DNA of 33,497 nucleotides from a bacterium (GTDB lineage Bacteria > UBP6 > UBA1177 > JAKLFG01): NCBI GenBank assembly GCA_029573155.1, contig JAKQHE010000278.1, positions 1 through 33,497 on the forward strand, written 5' to 3'. Below are positions 30,783-33,497 of this stretch, piece by piece. Numbering within the stretch: position 1 is the stretch's first letter; the number at the start of each line of letters is the position of its first letter. The position numbers were made by a program, and so were the translations under genes. A model generated the notes under the pieces. It ran no database searches. It saw only the letters and a list, made by a program, of their open reading frames with translations, and was not told the origin of the DNA.

Positions 30783-32678
30783 GTGAAACGGTCGGTCGTT
30801 CCGCTCATGACGGCGCTTTTCTGCGCCCCGCTCGCGGCCGCCCTGTTCGGCGGCGGACCGTACGAGGTGTTCGATCAGGGGGGGACCGATCATTTCCTGT
30901 TCGGCAACACCTTCCTCGCGGACCAGCGGACCATCGACGGCCTGTCGGGAGACCGGCAGGGCGACACCTGTGTCGAAAAAAGCGCTTCTGCTCTGACCAT
31001 AGATATGTTTTTTCCGGACGCCATCGTTGACAAGGCCTATCTCGTCTGGACCGGCGCGGTCGATCCGGCGAAACTCGAAGAACCGACCGACCATACGGTC
31101 CATCTTTCGTTCGTCCGGGAGGACGGATACGGCTATGAGGCCGACATCGCCGCGGGCGCCGCGCCGCGCCATCTCGGCGACACGGAGGATCCCTTCACCT
31201 TCGAGAGCGTCCGCTTCACGACCGATGTCCGCGTCGGTTGTTCCGAGACCTCGCCGGGAACGGTGACCGCCGCCGAACTCGCCTATTTCACCTACCGGGC
31301 CGATGCGACCGACTTTTTCGAACGGATACTGCGCGACAATGCGCTGACCGAGGCGCCGATGATGCCGGGTCAGGCGGTCGCGGGCGAATATGCCGTGAGC
31401 GGACTCGACTGCACCGACGACGAGATATATCGCTGTTCGACGCTGATGGTGTCGAACTGGGCGATGCTTATCGTGTACCGCTCTGAAGAAATTGTCCCTC
31501 CTAAAAATATCTACCTCTATCCCGGGTTCGCTTTCCTGAAAGAAGAGAGCGTCGATACCCGCCTCGAAGGGCTCGTTCTTCCGGCCGATACGCCGGTGCG
31601 GATGACGATGCTCTCCGCGGAGGGCGATCCGGCGCTCATGACGGCGCGCGAAGGGTCCGAGATGGTGGCGGTGCGGGGGAACGACGGGGCCGTCGTCCCG
31701 ATAACGGGCGACTGCGACCCGGAGGACGAGGCGGTCAACGAGGTATGGGATTCGCGCCGATCCTTCTTTGCGCTGTCCGAGAGCGGCGCGTACTGTACCG
31801 CATACGATGACGAGCCCTACACCTTCGGCCTCGACATCGACCGCTGGGAGCTCGACCCGACGATCGATACGCGGTTGGCGGGGATATTTTCCGAAGATGG
31901 CGACACCATCGATCTCCGGTTCCGTTTCGCCGCCGACGAGGTGCTGACCAACCTTGTCGTGCTCGCGGTGGAACGGCCCGTGTCCGATTTCGATGTCCCC
32001 GGCGCGGATGAACTCCGCGACTGTCCCTGCGTGCCGGAAGGGACACGCGACATCTTTTGCGAAGGAGAGCCGCTTTATATCCTGCTGACCGTCGAGAACT
32101 GGGGAGAGACCTTCGCCGAGTCGGTGTATGTCCGGGCGGAGTACGACCGGGCGGTCTTTGACTATCTTCCCGGCTCCACCGAGATCGCGACGCGATTCGA
32201 CCGGGCGGGTAACGGCACGAACTGGCAGGTGTTCCTCGACGGCCCGGCGGGGGGATTCCCGCTGGCCGAACCGAACCTCATCGCCAATACGCTCCCCAGT
32301 TCCCTTTCGGCGCCGGACGAGGCGCTTTCCTACCTGATCCGCTTTCAACTGGTGCCGAAGACCGGTCTCCCGAAGAACACGGTCGGGAAAGTAAGCGCCG
32401 TCATCAGCGACACGAATGGGTCTTACCGGACCAATCATCACCTCCCGTTGAGATTGTATCCGGGGGCGTGTCTCCAGACCTGCACCGAAAAAGAACTGCG
32501 GGAACGGTGCGGCGGCATGACCGCCGACAACCCGCAGATATACGATCCACAGGAGAAGGAAGGAGACCCGCCGGACGCCGACGAGACCCCGGACCTTGTC
32601 CCCGACGACATCATCGATCCCCGGGCGACCCATCCCATGAGCGCGCAGGAACCGGGGTGTGCGCTGATCCTGTTCTGA
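30783..32678 (+). CDS. Large secreted surface protein (DUF3344- and DUF11-like regions)
   Basis: A 631-aa exported protein from GTG 30783, with GGAGGG nine bases upstream and a signal peptide (MTALFCAPLAAALFG). The first half has the pattern of adhesin-like domains of the DUF3344 sort: KAYLVWTGAVDP, a Tyr-rich DATDFFERI segment, NWAMLIVYRS and NIYLYPGFAFL. About residues 415-545 resemble a DUF11-like Ig domain (PLYILLTVENWGETFAESVYVRAEYD, LSYLIRFQLVPKTG). Cys are scattered in pairs (RDCPC, CLQTCTE), fitting disulfides. The C-terminal 50 residues are acidic and disordered. A single gene follows promoter copy E. Its role as an adhesin or S-layer-like protein is inferred. Confidence 0.75.
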   Translation: MKRSVVPLMTALFCAPLAAALFGGGPYEVFDQGGTDHFLFGNTFLADQRTIDGLSGDRQGDTCVEKSASALTIDMFFPDAIVDKAYLVWTGAVDPAKLEEPTDHTVHLSFVREDGYGYEADIAAGAAPRHLGDTEDPFTFESVRFTTDVRVGCSETSPGTVTAAELAYFTYRADATDFFERILRDNALTEAPMMPGQAVAGEYAVSGLDCTDDEIYRCSTLMVSNWAMLIVYRSEEIVPPKNIYLYPGFAFLKEESVDTRLEGLVLPADTPVRMTMLSAEGDPALMTAREGSEMVAVRGNDGAVVPITGDCDPEDEAVNEVWDSRRSFFALSESGAYCTAYDDEPYTFGLDIDRWELDPTIDTRLAGIFSEDGDTIDLRFRFAADEVLTNLVVLAVERPVSDFDVPGADELRDCPCVPEGTRDIFCEGEPLYILLTVENWGETFAESVYVRAEYDRAVFDYLPGSTEIATRFDRAGNGTNWQVFLDGPAGGFPLAEPNLIANTLPSSLSAPDEALSYLIRFQLVPKTGLPKNTVGKVSAVISDTNGSYRTNHHLPLRLYPGACLQTCTEKELRERCGGMTADNPQIYDPQEKEGDPPDADETPDLVPDDIIDPRATHPMSAQEPGCALILF

Positions 32679-32692
32679 TCCGCCCGGCGCCT

Positions 32693-33497
32693 TCAGGCCG
32701 GCAGAAGCACCTCGAACAGTTCGCGCCGCACCGCCTTTATCCGGTCGCGCCAGTTCTCCTTGTCCGGGTCGGGATGAGTGCGGTTGGTGAGGACGACCGC
32801 CGCCTTTTCCTTTTCCGGGTCGAGCAGGAACGCGGTGCCGGTGAAGCCGAGATGACCGACCGTCCGGGCGTGGGCGGTGCGGCCGTAGTGCGAATCGAGC
32901 CCCTGCGGCCGGTCGAATCCGGCGCCGCCCAGCCGGTCGAGGGCGGAGCGGAACCACGGCCGCCCGAGCAGTCGCATGAGATAGGAGGCCACGCTTCCCG
33001 CCGATCCGAAAAGCCCCGCGTGACCGGTTACCGAGCCGAGATACCAACAGTTCTCATCCTCGACCTCGCCGTGACAGAGCCGCCCGCGCTCCTTCGAGAA
33101 CATCGTCGCGACGGTATGCTGTTTCAGAAGCGGTCGTTTCGCGAACACGATATCTTCCTGCGGGAAGTTCAGGTCGTCGAGGAGCCGGGCCCACACCGCG
33201 TCGAGCGGTTCGCCCGTCACCTTTTCGAGCACGAACCCGAGCAGGATGAAGTTGAGGTCGCTGTAGATCGGCGGCTCGATGTCACGGAGCGCCGCGATGC
33301 GCGCGAGCACCGCCGCGCGGCGGTCGTCGTACCGTTTTGCCGCGGTGTCGCGGAAGAATTCGAGGTAAGCGGGATACCCGGAGGTATGATTGAGGAGCCG
33401 CAGGAGCGGCACGGGACGCTGGCCCGGGAAGAAGCGGTCGAGCGTATCGTCGGGCCGAACGAGGCCCGTATCGAACAGGAGATAGCAGGCGGGCGCG
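32693..33497 (-). CDS. Serine hydrolase, class C beta-lactamase-like family, 5' end cut by window edge
   Basis: The frame is open from the right edge and stops at 32695-32693, giving about 267 residues. Early residues (ACYLLFDTGLVRPDDTLDRFFPG, then LLRLLNHTSGYP) follow directly on the usual SxxK motif of the family, which must lie just outside the window. YSD (in IYSDLNFILLG) fills the place of the catalytic YxN/YxS triad member, GHAGLFGSAGSVASYL is typical, and GHLGFTGT near the C-terminus corresponds to the HTG/KTG box. It is probably an esterase or peptidase-type enzyme rather than a resistance enzyme. It converges on the secreted-protein gene with 14 bases between them. Confidence 0.88.
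   Translation of the reverse strand, partial: APACYLLFDTGLVRPDDTLDRFFPGQRPVPLLRLLNHTSGYPAYLEFFRDTAAKRYDDRRAAVLARIAALRDIEPPIYSDLNFILLGFVLEKVTGEPLDAVWARLLDDLNFPQEDIVFAKRPLLKQHTVATMFSKERGRLCHGEVEDENCWYLGSVTGHAGLFGSAGSVASYLMRLLGRPWFRSALDRLGGAGFDRPQGLDSHYGRTAHARTVGHLGFTGTAFLLDPEKEKAAVVLTNRTHPDPDKENWRDRIKAVRRELFEVLLPA

Noticed and set aside
30690-33047. Minus-strand open frame of 785 codons
   Set aside because: It is the mirror of the secreted protein gene at 30783-32678 and of the serine hydrolase; composition is Arg/Gly/Pro-rich with no motif.
1-33497. CRISPR arrays, tRNA or rRNA genes
   Set aside because: I saw no regularly spaced repeats of array type and no cloverleaf or rRNA-like sequence, although a covariance search could not be run.

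Overview
The window reads as part of a GC-rich, diderm (Gram-negative-type) bacterial chromosome. The indicators are an outer-membrane-barrel-like protein, several signal-peptidase-II lipoproteins with acidic Asp-rich linkers after the lipid Cys, SBBP-type beta-propeller proteins, a PilZ protein of the kind common in Myxococcota and related lineages, a large hybrid histidine kinase and a Mor-like activator. No taxonomic marker gene is present. A Myxococcota-like ('deltaproteobacterial') lineage or a neighbouring candidate phylum is only an inference. At least three lower-GC tracts (about 2.4-7.9 kb, 13.4-15.7 kb and 23.1-26.3 kb) sit in the GC-rich backbone and look accessory.

Layout. 1-1418 (-): AmmeMemoRadiSam proteins A (cut by the window edge) and B. 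1549-2325 (+): an SDR oxidoreductase. 2346-8014: a low-GC block of three secreted or lipoprotein genes between two 90-bp direct repeats; each repeat carries a complete promoter. 8044-9014: an S26B-type signal peptidase and an HNH nuclease. 9193-13117: a secreted protein, a 908-aa two-propeller lipoprotein and a small PD-(D/E)XK-like protein. 13118-13535: a gene-free, repeat-rich region. 13536-15688: an OLD-family ATPase/TOPRIM nuclease and a small WYL protein, probably a defence module. 15831-21369: a PilZ protein convergent with a four-gene operon (unknown protein, GAF protein, hybrid kinase, response regulator with HD-GYP), i.e. a phosphorelay and cyclic-di-GMP module. 21544-26327: a Mor-like activator, two paralogous secreted PDZ-like proteins and an LRR lipoprotein. 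26594-30700: an ECF sigma factor, its zinc-binding anti-sigma factor and an envelope operon. 30783-32678: a large secreted protein. 32693-33497 (-): a partial serine hydrolase.

The most striking signal is a bipartite promoter motif, GAATC(C/T)TTT, then TATCTTATGGGG, with exactly 16 bases between GAATCY and the TATCTTATG box in all eight copies. Every copy points into the start of a gene, and most of those genes encode exported, surface or signalling proteins. Classical TTGACA/TATAAT-like promoters occur elsewhere in the window (before the SDR and PilZ genes), so the motif looks like the signature of a separate sigma factor. The ECF sigma encoded at 26594-27160 is the obvious candidate: one copy sits at its 3' end and drives the anti-sigma operon, and another faces away from its 5' side. 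I infer a cell-surface regulon with built-in negative feedback. A second theme is modular gain of surface operons: the 2.4-8.0 kb block appears to have arrived, or recombined, through the duplicated promoter segment.
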